A stretch of DNA of 64,000 bases from JADFOI01 sp965218935 (GCA_965218935.1 CBDCMH010000001.1:124001-188000), one strand, 5' to 3'; counted from the stretch's first letter, positions 26,562 to 35,287 are shown. A program made the numbers and translations. The notes: generated from the sequence alone by a model not told the origin.

Positions 26562-26723
26562 CTGTACATTCTGGAGTCCCCTGCTTTTATCCCCAGAGAC
26601 GAACCGCGCTGCTCTTTGGTCTGGAGGCGGTCTCTTCCGAACTCTTGAGCAAGTACGGCATTGAAACCGATTCGATCGAAATCGATCCCGAGGTGGCACG
26701 GGATCCCCATAAAGTGCTGGCCC
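26562..26723 (+). other. Possible 3' gene remnant, unidentified
   Basis: In one plus-strand frame the gap reads QRRTALLFGLEAVSSELLSK, then YGIETDSIEIDPEVARDPHK and VLALKEG. It looks like real protein sequence, but it has no start codon with a ribosome binding site, and the continuation overlaps the next gene's 3' end on the other strand. I take it as a leftover of a lost gene. Confidence 0.3.
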
Positions 26724-29054
26724 TTAAAGAGGGAAGAAAAAGGGTACCAGAAGGACTAGCAGGATCAGTACAAGCACCGTGAGAGGAGTCCCAACCCGTA
26801 CATAGTCGAGGGCACGATACCCTCCCGCCCCCATAACCAGAAGATTGGCCTTGTGACTGAAGGGAGTCATAAAAGCTGCTGAGGCGGCAAGGCTGACCCC
26901 CATCATGATCGAGTGAGGGCTAAGGCCCAGGCTTTGGGCAGCCTGAAGACTCACCGGGGTGAGCAAAACGACCGCCGGGGCTCCGTCCAGCCCTTGGCTC
27001 AGCAGGCTCGAGAGGAAAATTAGGGCACCCAGGACTGCGTAAGACCCCAGTGGTCCGGCCACCTGACCAACGGTTTCAGCTAGAAGCAGAGCCGCACCGG
27101 TCCTTTCCATGGCGATTCCCACCGGGAGTACGGCAGCCACGAGAAAAATGGCTCGCCATTCGATGAGGTGGTAGGCTTCCTCCATGGTCAATGCGCCTGC
27201 CAAAACAACCAGCGTGGCCGCTGAGAAGGCGGCCACATGGATGGGCTGGAACCCGGAAACGACGAATCCGATCATCAGCAAGAGGCCAGCCACTGCAAAA
27301 GGTGCCTTCTGGGTTCTCCGAGGGGCCTGGGCAGTTTGGGATAAAACAACAAAATCGCGATCGGCAGCCAGGCGGCGAATCCTTTCCCGCGGACCCTGAA
27401 GGAGTAAGGCATCGCCGAGACGAAGGGCGAAATTGGCTAGATGGGTATGAATGGGCTTTCCTTCCCGCCAGACGGCGAGCACCTGGAGACGATAGCGGTC
27501 CCGAAAGTCGAGTTCCTGCACAGTTCGCCCGGCCACGCCTGAGCGCGGTGCCAAGGCAGCTTCTACGATCCCCACATCATCAGATTCGAGCGGCGTCCCG
27601 GTCACTTGGGAATCAAGACTCACTTTGCCTATTTCCAAAACGCTGATGATGCGCGACGGTTCACCGGCGACAAGGAGTGCGTCCCCCACACGGATAACCT
27701 CGTCGGGCGAGATGGCTAGGCGAGTCTCTTGACCTCGGATGATCCCTCCTACCGTGACCCCCGCCAGCTCTCCGATCCGGCTACCCGCCACGGTAGATCC
27801 TGCAAGCGGGGACCCTTCACCAATACGGAGGACGTAGAGATCGTCCCGTATCTCCTGGACTGCGGAAAGCCCCATTCGAATGACCACAAAGTCCGGATGG
27901 GAAGCGAGTTCCTCGAGCTGCGGGTGGGTGCCGAGTGCAAGAATCTGATCCGCCTCTCGAAGAATCTCCTGAGCCAGGTTTTTTTCCAGGACCTCTCCAT
28001 CGCGCTGAATACCGACCACAACCACACCAAACTTTTCTCGAAACTGCAATTCCCGCAAGCTTCGCCCCACAAGCGCCGATCCGCTGGCCAGGCTCGCCAG
28101 AATCCCGCTTACCCCTTTAATGGGCCGGGGAAGCTCCCCGGCACCGGTTTTTTGCACCTCGACACCCTGGATGCGTAAAAGCTCCTGTAACTCAGAGAGT
28201 CGCCCCTTCACCAGGAGAACGTTTCCGCCCTTAAGAACTGCCGTTCCTGGCGGGGCCAGTTGTCTTCGTCCATCGCGCAGGATGGCGACCACTTGGACTC
28301 TCAGGGCGGTTCCCAGGTGGGTCTCAGCCAGCGTCAAACCATCCAGATGCGAGTCTTTCGGGATGCGAATGGAGAAAAGTTGTTCATGAAGCTCGTAAAT
28401 TTGAGCCAGGTCTCCTGTCTCAGATAAATCCGGACTCAGTTCCCGGGAGGGGAGAAGGACTCGCCCTATCGTGATCATATAAAGGATGCCCACTACCAAA
28501 AGAATGGCCCCCAAAGGAGTAAAGTCGAAAAGGCCGAAGGGTTCTAAACCGCGTTCGCGAAGCATGGCTGCCGCTACGATATTGGGAGGAGTTCCAACTA
28601 AAGTTGTGGTGCCCCCCAGGATCGCTCCGAAGGAGAGCGGCATGAAGAGGCGAGAAGGAGAGAGTCCGGCACGGCGGGCTATACTGGCCACAGCAGGCAT
28701 GAGCACCGCTGTAGCAGCAATATTGTTCATGAAAGCTGAGAGTGCACCGGAAACAAACATCATCGTCACGATCAAGGGGATTTCACTACTGCCGACCACA
28801 GCATGGATCCGCCTGCCGACGAGGTCGGCTAGGCCAGTATGAAAAAGGGCGCCGCTCACAATAAAAATGGCTAGCATGGTGATCACGGCCGAAGAAGCAA
28901 ATCCAGTGAATGCCTCTTCGGGGGTCAGATAATTGGTCAGGATGAGGATAACCAGACCCAGGAAAGCGGTGAGATCGACAGGCAGTTTCTCGGTCAGAAA
29001 CAGATAAGCCATGGCGATCAGTAGGAAGAGAAGAAATCCAATTTCCAGATTCAT
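26724..29054 (-). CDS. SLC13/DASS-type anion permease with four RCK_C domains
   Basis: 776 residues. The first about 200 residues form the N-terminal membrane bundle (FLLFLLIAMAYLFLTEKLPV; SALSAFMNN-type motif GALSAFMNNIAATAVLMP; GGTTTLVGTPPNIVAA). The last about 200 form the second bundle, with GLSPHSIMMGVSLAASAAFM and TPFSHKANLLVMGAGGY. Between them lie four TrkA-C/RCK_C-like modules of about 75-90 residues. Each has a strand pattern such as GSPLAGSTV...GVTVGGIIR...GDALLVAGE. Most relatives have two. The S-N-N and T-P-P-N motifs are those that bind sodium and dicarboxylate or sulfate in DASS transporters. The substrate cannot be assigned. Monocistronic. Confidence 0.85.
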   Translation of the reverse strand: MNLEIGFLLFLLIAMAYLFLTEKLPVDLTAFLGLVILILTNYLTPEEAFTGFASSAVITMLAIFIVSGALFHTGLADLVGRRIHAVVGSSEIPLIVTMMFVSGALSAFMNNIAATAVLMPAVASIARRAGLSPSRLFMPLSFGAILGGTTTLVGTPPNIVAAAMLRERGLEPFGLFDFTPLGAILLVVGILYMITIGRVLLPSRELSPDLSETGDLAQIYELHEQLFSIRIPKDSHLDGLTLAETHLGTALRVQVVAILRDGRRQLAPPGTAVLKGGNVLLVKGRLSELQELLRIQGVEVQKTGAGELPRPIKGVSGILASLASGSALVGRSLRELQFREKFGVVVVGIQRDGEVLEKNLAQEILREADQILALGTHPQLEELASHPDFVVIRMGLSAVQEIRDDLYVLRIGEGSPLAGSTVAGSRIGELAGVTVGGIIRGQETRLAISPDEVIRVGDALLVAGEPSRIISVLEIGKVSLDSQVTGTPLESDDVGIVEAALAPRSGVAGRTVQELDFRDRYRLQVLAVWREGKPIHTHLANFALRLGDALLLQGPRERIRRLAADRDFVVLSQTAQAPRRTQKAPFAVAGLLLMIGFVVSGFQPIHVAAFSAATLVVLAGALTMEEAYHLIEWRAIFLVAAVLPVGIAMERTGAALLLAETVGQVAGPLGSYAVLGALIFLSSLLSQGLDGAPAVVLLTPVSLQAAQSLGLSPHSIMMGVSLAASAAFMTPFSHKANLLVMGAGGYRALDYVRVGTPLTVLVLILLVLLVPFFFPL

Positions 29055-29492
29055 AGGGCTTTAGCTGTAGAACTGCAGCTCACGACGACTCAATCTAGGA
29101 TTGGGAAATGACTATGGGTTGCTGTACTTTCGTAGATGAGCTTCTTACGGTTCTCCGGTTTCCCGGATGGACTCTTGACCTGAGTTCTAGTGTGTCCTTC
29201 TCTTTGCATGTCGTACTCTCTGTCGCTATACATATCTTTGGTGTGTGACGGTTTTGTTGGAGGGCACTACAGAATCGAGCGCATCCATGACCCTGTCTCG
29301 GTATGTCAATAGATGATGTTTAAAAAACGGCCCAGGTCCCACCTGCTCCATCAAATGATGTTCATTTAATGTCGTTTTCTGTCTTTAAAGGTAGGATCCC
29401 GCATCCGACCCCTAAGCGACCCCCGGGGACCATTCGCCCTTGAGGCTGTTCGCGAACAGCCGTTTAACCGATTGATTCTAAGTAAGGTTAAA
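29055..29492. other. Intergenic stretch with an 18-bp palindrome, no gene seen
   Basis: This 438-base stretch lies between the permease start and tRNA-Asp. I find no convincing gene. A perfect palindrome GGCTGTTCGCGAACAGCC at 29444-29461 lies about 30 bases beyond the 3' end of tRNA-Asp (minus strand) and could be its terminator stem, but no T-run follows. The permease promoter presumably lies near 29060-29150. Confidence 0.4.
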
Positions 29493-29569
<77 letters not shown>

Positions 29570-29632
29570 GCATAGCTCTGCTTTCGTACAGCTGGACTTC
29601 AGAAAGATCCACGGATCGGTTCTCGAGGATGC

Positions 29633-29661
29633 ATTATAGAGTAAACCCCACCTTGGGGCAA
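29633..29661 (-). promoter_or_regulatory. Promoter of tRNA-Asp
   Basis: On the minus strand, TTGCCC (29661-29656) and a perfect TATAAT (29638-29633) are spaced by 17 bases. The tRNA starts 63 bases further on, leaving a processed leader. IS-B copy 3 is inserted only six bases upstream of the -35 box. Confidence 0.55.
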
Positions 29662-29666
29662 CGGGG

Positions 29667-31157
29667 CGAATTGCCTCATCAAAAATCTAGATACGTTGCC
29701 TCATTAAAAAATCTATTCGAAATTGCCTGGCCCTGAGCAGGGGAATAGAAGTGTCCTCCATGAAGGAATGGAGGGCACCAATGAGGTTAACGATGGCAGA
29801 AAAGCGTGTATTGATCAAAAGTTTTGCCCCCCGCTACCGGAAGAAGGGCAAGAAGGTGAAGGGGGAAGTGTTGACGGAGTTTACCCAAATGACGGGCTAC
29901 AACCGCTGCTATGGAGCCTATCTGCTTCGCCACCAGGGCAAGCGGATCCGGTTGAGCCCCAAGCTGGTGGCGGTAGGGGATATCGGCAAGAGAGTACGGC
30001 GAGAGCGGGCCCGCAAATACGACCAGAAAGTTCTAAAGGCGCTGACGATGATCTAGGAGATACTGGACTATTTGTGTGGCAAACGTCTGGTCGCGATTTT
30101 GCCGGAAGTGGTACCCATTTTACAAAGACATGGGGAACTGAAAGTGGATGCCAGCACCCATGAGCGGTTGATGCAGATCAGCGCCGCCACCATCGATCGG
30201 CTGCTGGAGCCCGAAAGGTGCAAGCACCGTCTCAAAGGACGATCCGGAACCAAGCCGGGAACGCTGCTCAAACACCAGATTCCGATCAAGCGTTTCGCCG
30301 ACTGGCAGGAGGATCGCCCCGGTTTTGTGGAAGTGGACCTGGTGGGCCATGAGGGAGGCCAGGGTCGGGGGGACTACCTTCAAACCCTGGATGTGACGGA
30401 CGTGTACACGGGCTGGACAGAGGTCCGAGCGGTGCGCAATAAGGCCCAGGTGTGGGTCCTGGAAGCGATGAAGCTGCTTCAGAAGCGCTCGCCCTTCCCT
30501 TGGCTGGGGATGGCTTCGGACAACGGCAGCGAGTTCATCAACAAGCACTTGATTCGTTTTTGTGAGCAGGAAAAGATCAGCTTCAGCCGAACCCGCCCCT
30601 CGCGCAAGAATGACAACCCTTATGTGGAGCAGAAAAACTATTCGGTGGTTCGGCGGGCCGTGGGTTATGCTCGCTACGAGGGAGAGCGAGAACAGGAGCT
30701 GGTGAACGAGTTGTACGATCGGCTGCGACTGCAGATCAACTTTTTCAAGCCGGTCATGAAGATGGTGGCCAAGCAACGTCGAGGGTCTCGGATCTGGAAA
30801 AAGTATGATGTGCCGAAAACTCCCTACCGGAGGATCTGCGAGTCCCCTGAGGTGGCGGACAAGATCAAGCGGGAACTGGCCCGAGAGTATGAGAAGCTCA
30901 ATCCGGCCCAGCTGGCACGGCAGATCGGCTGGCTTCAGAATTGCCTTTTGCTCAAACCGACTCCTGAGCAGAAGAAACGATGGGAAGCGGGCTGGATGTG
31001 AAAATCTTTCTCTTGCTGCAGGCTGCGGGTGTTGGGCAAGGGGTTGCCACTCCTCTGGTTGGTGCTTTTTACCACCACTTTTTGCAATCCCTTTCGGATA
31101 GATTCTTAGTGAGGCAACGAATACCCTTTGGAATAGATTTTTACGTGAGGCAACGGG
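29667..31157 (+). mobile_element. IS-B, copy 3 (1491 bp, degenerate)
   Basis: Same element as copies 1 and 2, but nine bases (TTCGAAATG) are missing from the outer binding-site repeat at the left end, and the transposase has a nonsense codon. The right end ...GTGAGGCAACGGG is intact. It sits just upstream of the tRNA-Asp promoter. Confidence 0.9.
29781..31001 (+). pseudogene. IS-B transposase with in-frame TAG
   Basis: The sequence matches the intact copies, but at 30054-30056 a TGG tryptophan codon (MIWEILDY in the intact copies) is TAG. The product would stop after about 90 residues, before the catalytic core. The downstream part remains open from 30057 to 31001. Together with the terminal 9-base deletion this copy is probably immobile unless helped in trans. 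Confidence 0.85.
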
Positions 31158-31168
31158 CGGGGAGGATT

Positions 31169-31191
31169 GGGGCAGGGGGTGGGGCAGGGGG
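31169..31191 (+). other. G-quadruplex-forming motif
   Basis: Four runs of at least four guanines (31169-31172, 31175-31179, 31181-31184, 31187-31191) are separated by loops CA, T and CA. Such tight G4 motifs fold very stably. It lies between the end of IS-B copy 3 and the MITE-like element. Confidence 0.6.
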
Positions 31192-31399
31192 TGACACGCA
31201 CGTAGTTCCCGAAACTGGCCCTATAAATCAAGGAGTTAAGAGAGGTCTGGCACCGAATTAAGTTAGGAAGGGCAGGCCGGGGATTCCGGACTTGGGGCTT
31301 TAGAGGGTTAAGACCTGCCGGTGTCGGCGCCAATCGGTACCAGACTCCTCTCAACTTGTTGATTTACAGGAGTCCTTTTGGCAATTACGTGCGTGTCAC
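31191..31399. repeat. MITE-like element with about 66-bp terminal inverted repeats
   Basis: The left end GTGACACGCACGTAGTTCCC... and the reverse complement of the right end GTGACACGCACGTAATTGCC... align over about 66 bases, including TAAATCAA and GTCTGG-ACCGA, with about a dozen and a half differences. The 209-base element has no gene. Its right end overlaps the stop codon of the beta-CASP gene. Confidence 0.7.
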
Positions 31400-32784
31400 C
31401 AAAGCTCAATTTCCTCCAGGTACTCCGGAATCACGATCTTGGAAGTAATCACCTTTTCCAGTTTGCCTTTCAGGCTCTCCTGGGCCTCTGGTTCTCCATG
31501 AACCAGAAAAATCCGCGAGGGAGGATGCTTGATATGACTTACCCACTCCAGAATCTCCTCAGAGTCAGCGTGGGCGGACAAGCCGTCCAGCACCTCAATC
31601 CGGGCGTTCACCGCTATCCGCTTTCCATGGATTTTGACCTCTTTTTTCCCTTCAGAAATGAGTCGCCCCAAAGAACCCTCCGGCTGGTAACCCACGAACA
31701 GCACGGTATTGCGAGAATTGGGAAGGCGACTCTTGAGATGATGGAGGATGCGACCTCCCGACAGATTTCCGCTGGCCGAGATAATGATACAGGGGCCCTT
31801 AAACTGGTTCAGAGCCTTGGATTCTTCCGTCGTCTTCACCAGGCGCACGCTGCCCGTCTCCAGAACACAAGCCTCAGCCATCAGACTCTCCATTTCAAAG
31901 TCGTGTTCTTCCAAATGACTGCAGTAGACGGAGACCGCGCTGACCGCCATCGGGCTATCCAAGAAAATCGGCAATGCCGGTATTTTCCCTGCCTCCTCCA
32001 GTTGCCGGAGAAAATAGAGAACACTTTGGCTTCTTCCTATGGCAAAAGCGGGAATAATCAGACTTCCTCCCCTTGGAGCCACTTGCTCAATCAGAGTCTG
32101 AAGATAAGAGAGGATGTCGTTGTCCTCATGGACCCGATTACCGTAAGTGGACTCCAGCAGCAAAAAATCTGCCCGCTCGATCGTCTCCGGGTTCTTGATC
32201 ACCGGTTGGTCGGATCTGCCCAGATCGCCCGTCGAGAACAAAACGGTCTCGGCTCCTTTTCCCTTATACTTCAATCGAATCATGGCCGAACCCAGAATGT
32301 GACCGGCGTGCAGATACTCGAAGCTCAAATAGTCCGACAGCCGGTTCAGCTGATGATAGGGCACTGTTTTCAAGTACTTGAGAACCTCTCGTGCCTCGGC
32401 CTCCGTGTACAAAGGCAGGGCGGGATCGTGACGAGAGTACTTTTTCTTATTGGCAAAGGCGGCATCTCGTTCCTGCAGATAACCCGAATCCGGCAAAAGA
32501 AGCGAGAGGAGATCAGCGGTTGCAGGAGTACAGTAGACCGGTCCCCCGAAACCTTCCTTGATCAAACGGGGGAGATACCCCGAATGGTCGATATGGGCAT
32601 GGGTGAGAATGACTCCATCCAGATCTTCAGGAGAAGTAGGAAAAGGCTCCCAGTTTCGCTCTCTCAGAGCTCTCCCTCCTTGAAAAAGCCCGCAGTCGAT
32701 CAACAGACGTTTCCCGTCGATTTGAAGAAGAAAGCGGGAACCGGTTACTGTCTGAGCTGCACCTAGAAATTGCAGGGTAAACAT
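31396..32784 (-). CDS. Beta-CASP metallo-beta-lactamase-fold ribonuclease
   Basis: 462 residues. The MBL part has LLIDCGLFQGG, the zinc motif THAHIDHSGYLPRL (H-x-H-x-D-H), LHAGHILGSAMI and FSTGDLGRSDQPV. The beta-CASP insertion follows (LLLESTYGNRVH; LIIPAFAIGRSQSVLYFLR; SASGNLSGGRILHHL). The C-terminal RNA-specificity part ends with LDGLSAHADSEEILEWV and FLVHGEPEAQ, carrying the last metal ligands. This is the CPSF73-like bacterial group that cuts RNA. The stop codon TGA coincides with the end of the MITE-like element, so the very C-terminus may have been replaced by its insertion. Divergent from the SelW-like gene across 121 bases. Confidence 0.9.
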   Translation of the reverse strand: MFTLQFLGAAQTVTGSRFLLQIDGKRLLIDCGLFQGGRALRERNWEPFPTSPEDLDGVILTHAHIDHSGYLPRLIKEGFGGPVYCTPATADLLSLLLPDSGYLQERDAAFANKKKYSRHDPALPLYTEAEAREVLKYLKTVPYHQLNRLSDYLSFEYLHAGHILGSAMIRLKYKGKGAETVLFSTGDLGRSDQPVIKNPETIERADFLLLESTYGNRVHEDNDILSYLQTLIEQVAPRGGSLIIPAFAIGRSQSVLYFLRQLEEAGKIPALPIFLDSPMAVSAVSVYCSHLEEHDFEMESLMAEACVLETGSVRLVKTTEESKALNQFKGPCIIISASGNLSGGRILHHLKSRLPNSRNTVLFVGYQPEGSLGRLISEGKKEVKIHGKRIAVNARIEVLDGLSAHADSEEILEWVSHIKHPPSRIFLVHGEPEAQESLKGKLEKVITSKIVIPEYLEEIELW

Positions 32785-32826
32785 ACTCGGGGATTATTGC
32801 GAAAATATCCTGCTGGGATCGTGAGT

Positions 32827-32858
32827 TTGACACAGGAATTGGGGAAAGACAGTATACT
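32827..32858 (+). promoter_or_regulatory. Possible promoter of the SelW-like gene
   Basis: TTGACA at 32827-32832 is a perfect -35 box. The best -10 candidate TATACT (32853-32858) is 20 bases away, longer than ideal; CAGTAT at 32850 gives 17 but matches less well. The start codon lies 47 bases downstream. Confidence 0.35.
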
Positions 32859-32905
32859 TCGTGGGCCATGCATATTGAGAGTTACTATAGGAAAGGAGGC
32901 AATCT

Positions 32906-33148
32906 ATGGGCAAGCCAATAGCACTTGAAATTATTTATTGCGACGATTGAAACTACACTCCAAGAGCCGCCTGGATGGCGCTAGAATTGCTCAGTCACTA
33001 TCGTAAGCACCTCTCCGAGCTGAAACTCATTCCCGCCGGTGGAGGCGCCTTTGAAGTCAGTGTCAACGGAAAACTGATTTTCTCTAAGTTGAGTGAAGGT
33101 CGCTTTCCGGAACCGAAGGAACTCAAAAAACTTATTGAGTTAGCGTGA
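32906..33148 (+). CDS. SelW/Rdx-family selenoprotein (in-frame TGA in the C-x-x-U motif)
   Basis: 80 residues with selenocysteine at position 15 (TGA 32948-32950). It begins MGKPIALEIIYCDD-U-NYT and continues PRAAWMALELLSHYR, LKLIPAGGGAFEVSVNGKLI, FSKLSEGRFPEPKELKKLIE to a TGA stop at 33146. This is the full thioredoxin-like SelW fold: strand, C-x-x-U loop, R-A helix, the G-G-x-F-E-V strand and the F-P-E motif near the C-terminus. Family members have C-x-x-C or C-x-x-U here. The ribosome binding site AAGGAGG sits six bases before the ATG, so translation plainly starts upstream of the TGA. The role is thiol/selenol redox chemistry, partner unknown. A SECIS-type hairpin follows the TGA. Confidence 0.92.
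32961..32989 (+). promoter_or_regulatory. Candidate bacterial SECIS element of the SelW-like gene
   Basis: CGCC (32968-32971) pairs with GGCG (32977-32980) around a loop UGGAU (32972-32976). Below it, AG (32965-32966) pairs with CU (32981-32982) leaving C32967 bulged, and CAA (32961-32963) pairs with UUG (32987-32989). The loop begins 22 bases after the TGA and its second base is G, fitting the bacterial SECIS pattern. Confidence 0.6.
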
Positions 33149-33158
33149 GTTAAGAAGG

Positions 33159-33467
33159 CTAGTACTGCTGCTGATCCTGCAGATTGCGTTGCAGCCGTTT
33201 ACGAATGGCGTTGGAATCGACGTCGGCTAATCTGCACCAGTAGGGAAAGCCATCATCATCGCTGCTGATCCATTCAATGGCCTTCCGTTTGAGAAGCCGG
33301 TAGTCTTCTCGGGAGGTTTCCTTGACGCTGTAGAGATCAAGAACGGCTTCATGCCAGGCTTGACGCAAAATGGCCACAGCCAAGTTTTTCTCTGATCGGA
33401 AATCGAGCTGATTCCTAGCCCGATCGGTTCTAGGGGATAACCTCCTCAAACGCACGGGCGATATCAT
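33159..33467 (-). CDS. Small hypothetical protein
   Basis: About 102 residues from an ATG at 33467; the frame is open to a TTG at 33494, and the true start is unclear. The body reads EKNLAVAILRQAWHEAVLDL, YRLLKRKAIEWISSDDDGFP and YWCRLADVDSNAIRKRLQRN. The ending (A-x-x-W-x-x-S-D-D... then D-x-N/D-x-I-R-x-x-L) recalls a widespread family of small uncharacterised bacterial proteins with a probable helical DNA- or protein-binding role. It ends 11 bases from the SelW-like gene, convergent with it. Confidence 0.5.
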   Translation of the reverse strand: MISPVRLRRLSPRTDRARNQLDFRSEKNLAVAILRQAWHEAVLDLYSVKETSREDYRLLKRKAIEWISSDDDGFPYWCRLADVDSNAIRKRLQRNLQDQQQY

Positions 33468-33594
33468 AGCACAGATTAGGGCCGTTTCGGTCAAAAAAAA
33501 TTGCCCTTCCCAAGCCCCGATTACGCGTCCGGGCTAGTGCCGGTGGGATCTCGAGTATGAGATAATTTGTTCAGACCCCATGGAGTGAACAATT

Positions 33595-34197
33595 ATGGCT
33601 CAAGAGAAGAAGTTCCGGTACATCATCGATCAGGAGACCGAACTTCGGTTATTGGAAGAAGAGCACACAGAAACACTCTTTGTTCTGACCGATGAAAACC
33701 GAGAGTATCTTCATCAATGGCTCTCCTGGGTCGACAGTATCGAATCCGCTTCAGATATCAGCAGGTATATCCGGTCAGCATCCAATCAGTTTGACGAGGA
33801 CAACGGTTTTCAGGCAGGCATCTGGTTTCGCGGCGACCTGGCAGGGATCATCGGTTACCAGAACCTGGACTGGGTGAACCGATCCACCACTGTCGGCTAT
33901 TGGGTGGGAGCTTCCTTTCAAGGCAATGGGTTGGCTACCAAGGCCTGCAGCGCCTTGGTCGACTGGGCTCTCAGAGAGTGGCGATTGAACCGCGTGGAAG
34001 TCCGCTGTGCTACAGAGAATTATCGCAGCCGTGCCGTCCCGGAACGGCTGGGGTTCAGCCAAGAAGGAATCATACGCCAGGGGGAATGGCTATACGACCA
34101 CTTTGTTGACCTTGTCATCTACGGAGTGGTGGCCAAGGATTGGCCCAAGATCAGTTCAAAGCTGAGGGAAGCAGGTTCTCTGTGCCGTAACCCGTGA
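33595..34197 (+). CDS. GNAT acetyltransferase, RimJ/RimL type
   Basis: 200 residues. Family marks: TELRLLEEEHTETLFVLTDE, the central GIIGYQNLDWVNRSTTVGYW, acetyl-CoA-binding VGASFQGNGLATKACSALVD (Q-G-x-G-x-A) and LGFSQEGIIRQGEWLYDHFV. RimJ/RimL members N-acetylate protein N-termini or small amines; this one's substrate is unknown. Its last 47 bases overlap the last 47 bases of the convergent AttH-like gene, an unusual tail-to-tail overlap. Confidence 0.87.
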   Translation: MAQEKKFRYIIDQETELRLLEEEHTETLFVLTDENREYLHQWLSWVDSIESASDISRYIRSASNQFDEDNGFQAGIWFRGDLAGIIGYQNLDWVNRSTTVGYWVGASFQGNGLATKACSALVDWALREWRLNRVEVRCATENYRSRAVPERLGFSQEGIIRQGEWLYDHFVDLVIYGVVAKDWPKISSKLREAGSLCRNP

Positions 34198-35287
34198 GCT
34201 CAACGTAACCCTGACCCAACCTCTCGCCGCTGGAACCCAGGACCGTTACTGCTCCCTCCCAGTAGTAGAGATCCGAAAGAATGCGACTGCGGTTTTCCTG
34301 GTCGGCCAGTTGGGAAACGATCTCCAACTCCAGATTGTCCCGGGCCAGTGTGATCCTCCAACGGGAGGGGTACTGAGCGCCTGTTTCAGGACTTTCCCAA
34401 TTCTGTGTGCTTTCGACCTTCCAATCCTCCGGTTTCAGATGTTGGACTTCTCCTGTCTCAGAGACCAGTGTTCCCCGAGCAAAATCGGTGACTCCGACCC
34501 TGTTGCGCAAGTGGTAGAGCATGACTTCTCGTCCATCCTTCAGCTGCAAGCTAAACCAATCCCACCCAACCTGATTTTCAGCCAGTTGATTGGACCCGAA
34601 CTCCTTGTCCATCCAGCTTTCTCCTTCCACCTGGAAGGTTTGTCCATCCACAGAAAGACTGCCTTGGGTCACAAGCTGGGTGAAGCTGTAGTACTGGCTG
34701 GCCGCACTGGAATCTTTTCCCTTACGGCTGTACCCATGGGGCCCTTGAAAGACCAGAGGTTTCAAGGGATGTGTCGAGAGTTGGAAAGCGATGCCACCGA
34801 CCCGGTCCTGCATTTCGAAGTCGAACCCGTCGCCGTTCCAATGAAGCTCCCAGGTTCCGTCGGTCCCGGCTGGTGCTCGGCTCCAGGCAATCAGCCTGTC
34901 AGGATAAGACCCGAAACCTCCCAGAAAGGGAACTTCTCGGTAAAGAGTTTCGCTGAAAATGTGCCGCTTCGCCTCCAAGTCACTGATGGCGGCATGTCCC
35001 ATGATCAGGTCGCGAGTAGCCCACTGGGATTCCAGTGGAGGGAGCTCGGGCCGAAGACCGATCCGAAAAAATGTGAACTGGTAGCCAAAACGACGTTCAG
35101 GGTTCTCTCGTGAACTCAGGTGGCCGGTGAAATACCACCACTCGTTTCGATATTCAGGGCGAGCCCAATGATCCTGGGGAAAAGACCAGGAATACTCCGG
35201 TTGGGCCGCCTGCCACTCCCACTGGGAGGCAATCACCGGAAAGACGAAAAGCAGAGACAGAAGAAGGGTTATTTTACTGAAGGTCAT
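34151..35287 (-). CDS. attH: AttH/CrtC-like secreted lipocalin-fold protein
   Basis: 378 residues with an N-terminal signal sequence (LLLSLLFVFPVIASQWEW). Family marks: FPQDHWARPEYRNEWWYFTG near the N-terminus (the WWY motif of the CrtC/AttH group), FFRIGLRP, FQGPHGYSRKG, GESWMDKEFGSNQLAENQVG-type core and a C-terminal GQGYVELTGYG. Related to carotenoid 1,2-hydratase CrtC by fold, but in this context it is the periplasmic AttH of an AttEFGH-type ABC system. Its start overlaps the permease end by 14 bases, so the genes are co-translated. Role of the system is poorly known (envelope or lipid handling has been proposed). Confidence 0.85.
   Translation of the reverse strand: MTFSKITLLLSLLFVFPVIASQWEWQAAQPEYSWSFPQDHWARPEYRNEWWYFTGHLSSRENPERRFGYQFTFFRIGLRPELPPLESQWATRDLIMGHAAISDLEAKRHIFSETLYREVPFLGGFGSYPDRLIAWSRAPAGTDGTWELHWNGDGFDFEMQDRVGGIAFQLSTHPLKPLVFQGPHGYSRKGKDSSAASQYYSFTQLVTQGSLSVDGQTFQVEGESWMDKEFGSNQLAENQVGWDWFSLQLKDGREVMLYHLRNRVGVTDFARGTLVSETGEVQHLKPEDWKVESTQNWESPETGAQYPSRWRITLARDNLELEIVSQLADQENRSRILSDLYYWEGAVTVLGSSGERLGQGYVELTGYGTENLLPSALN

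Noticed and set aside
31378..32766. 462-codon plus-strand open frame
   Set aside because: It is the antisense of the beta-CASP RNase gene, which has full family motifs; the plus frame has none.
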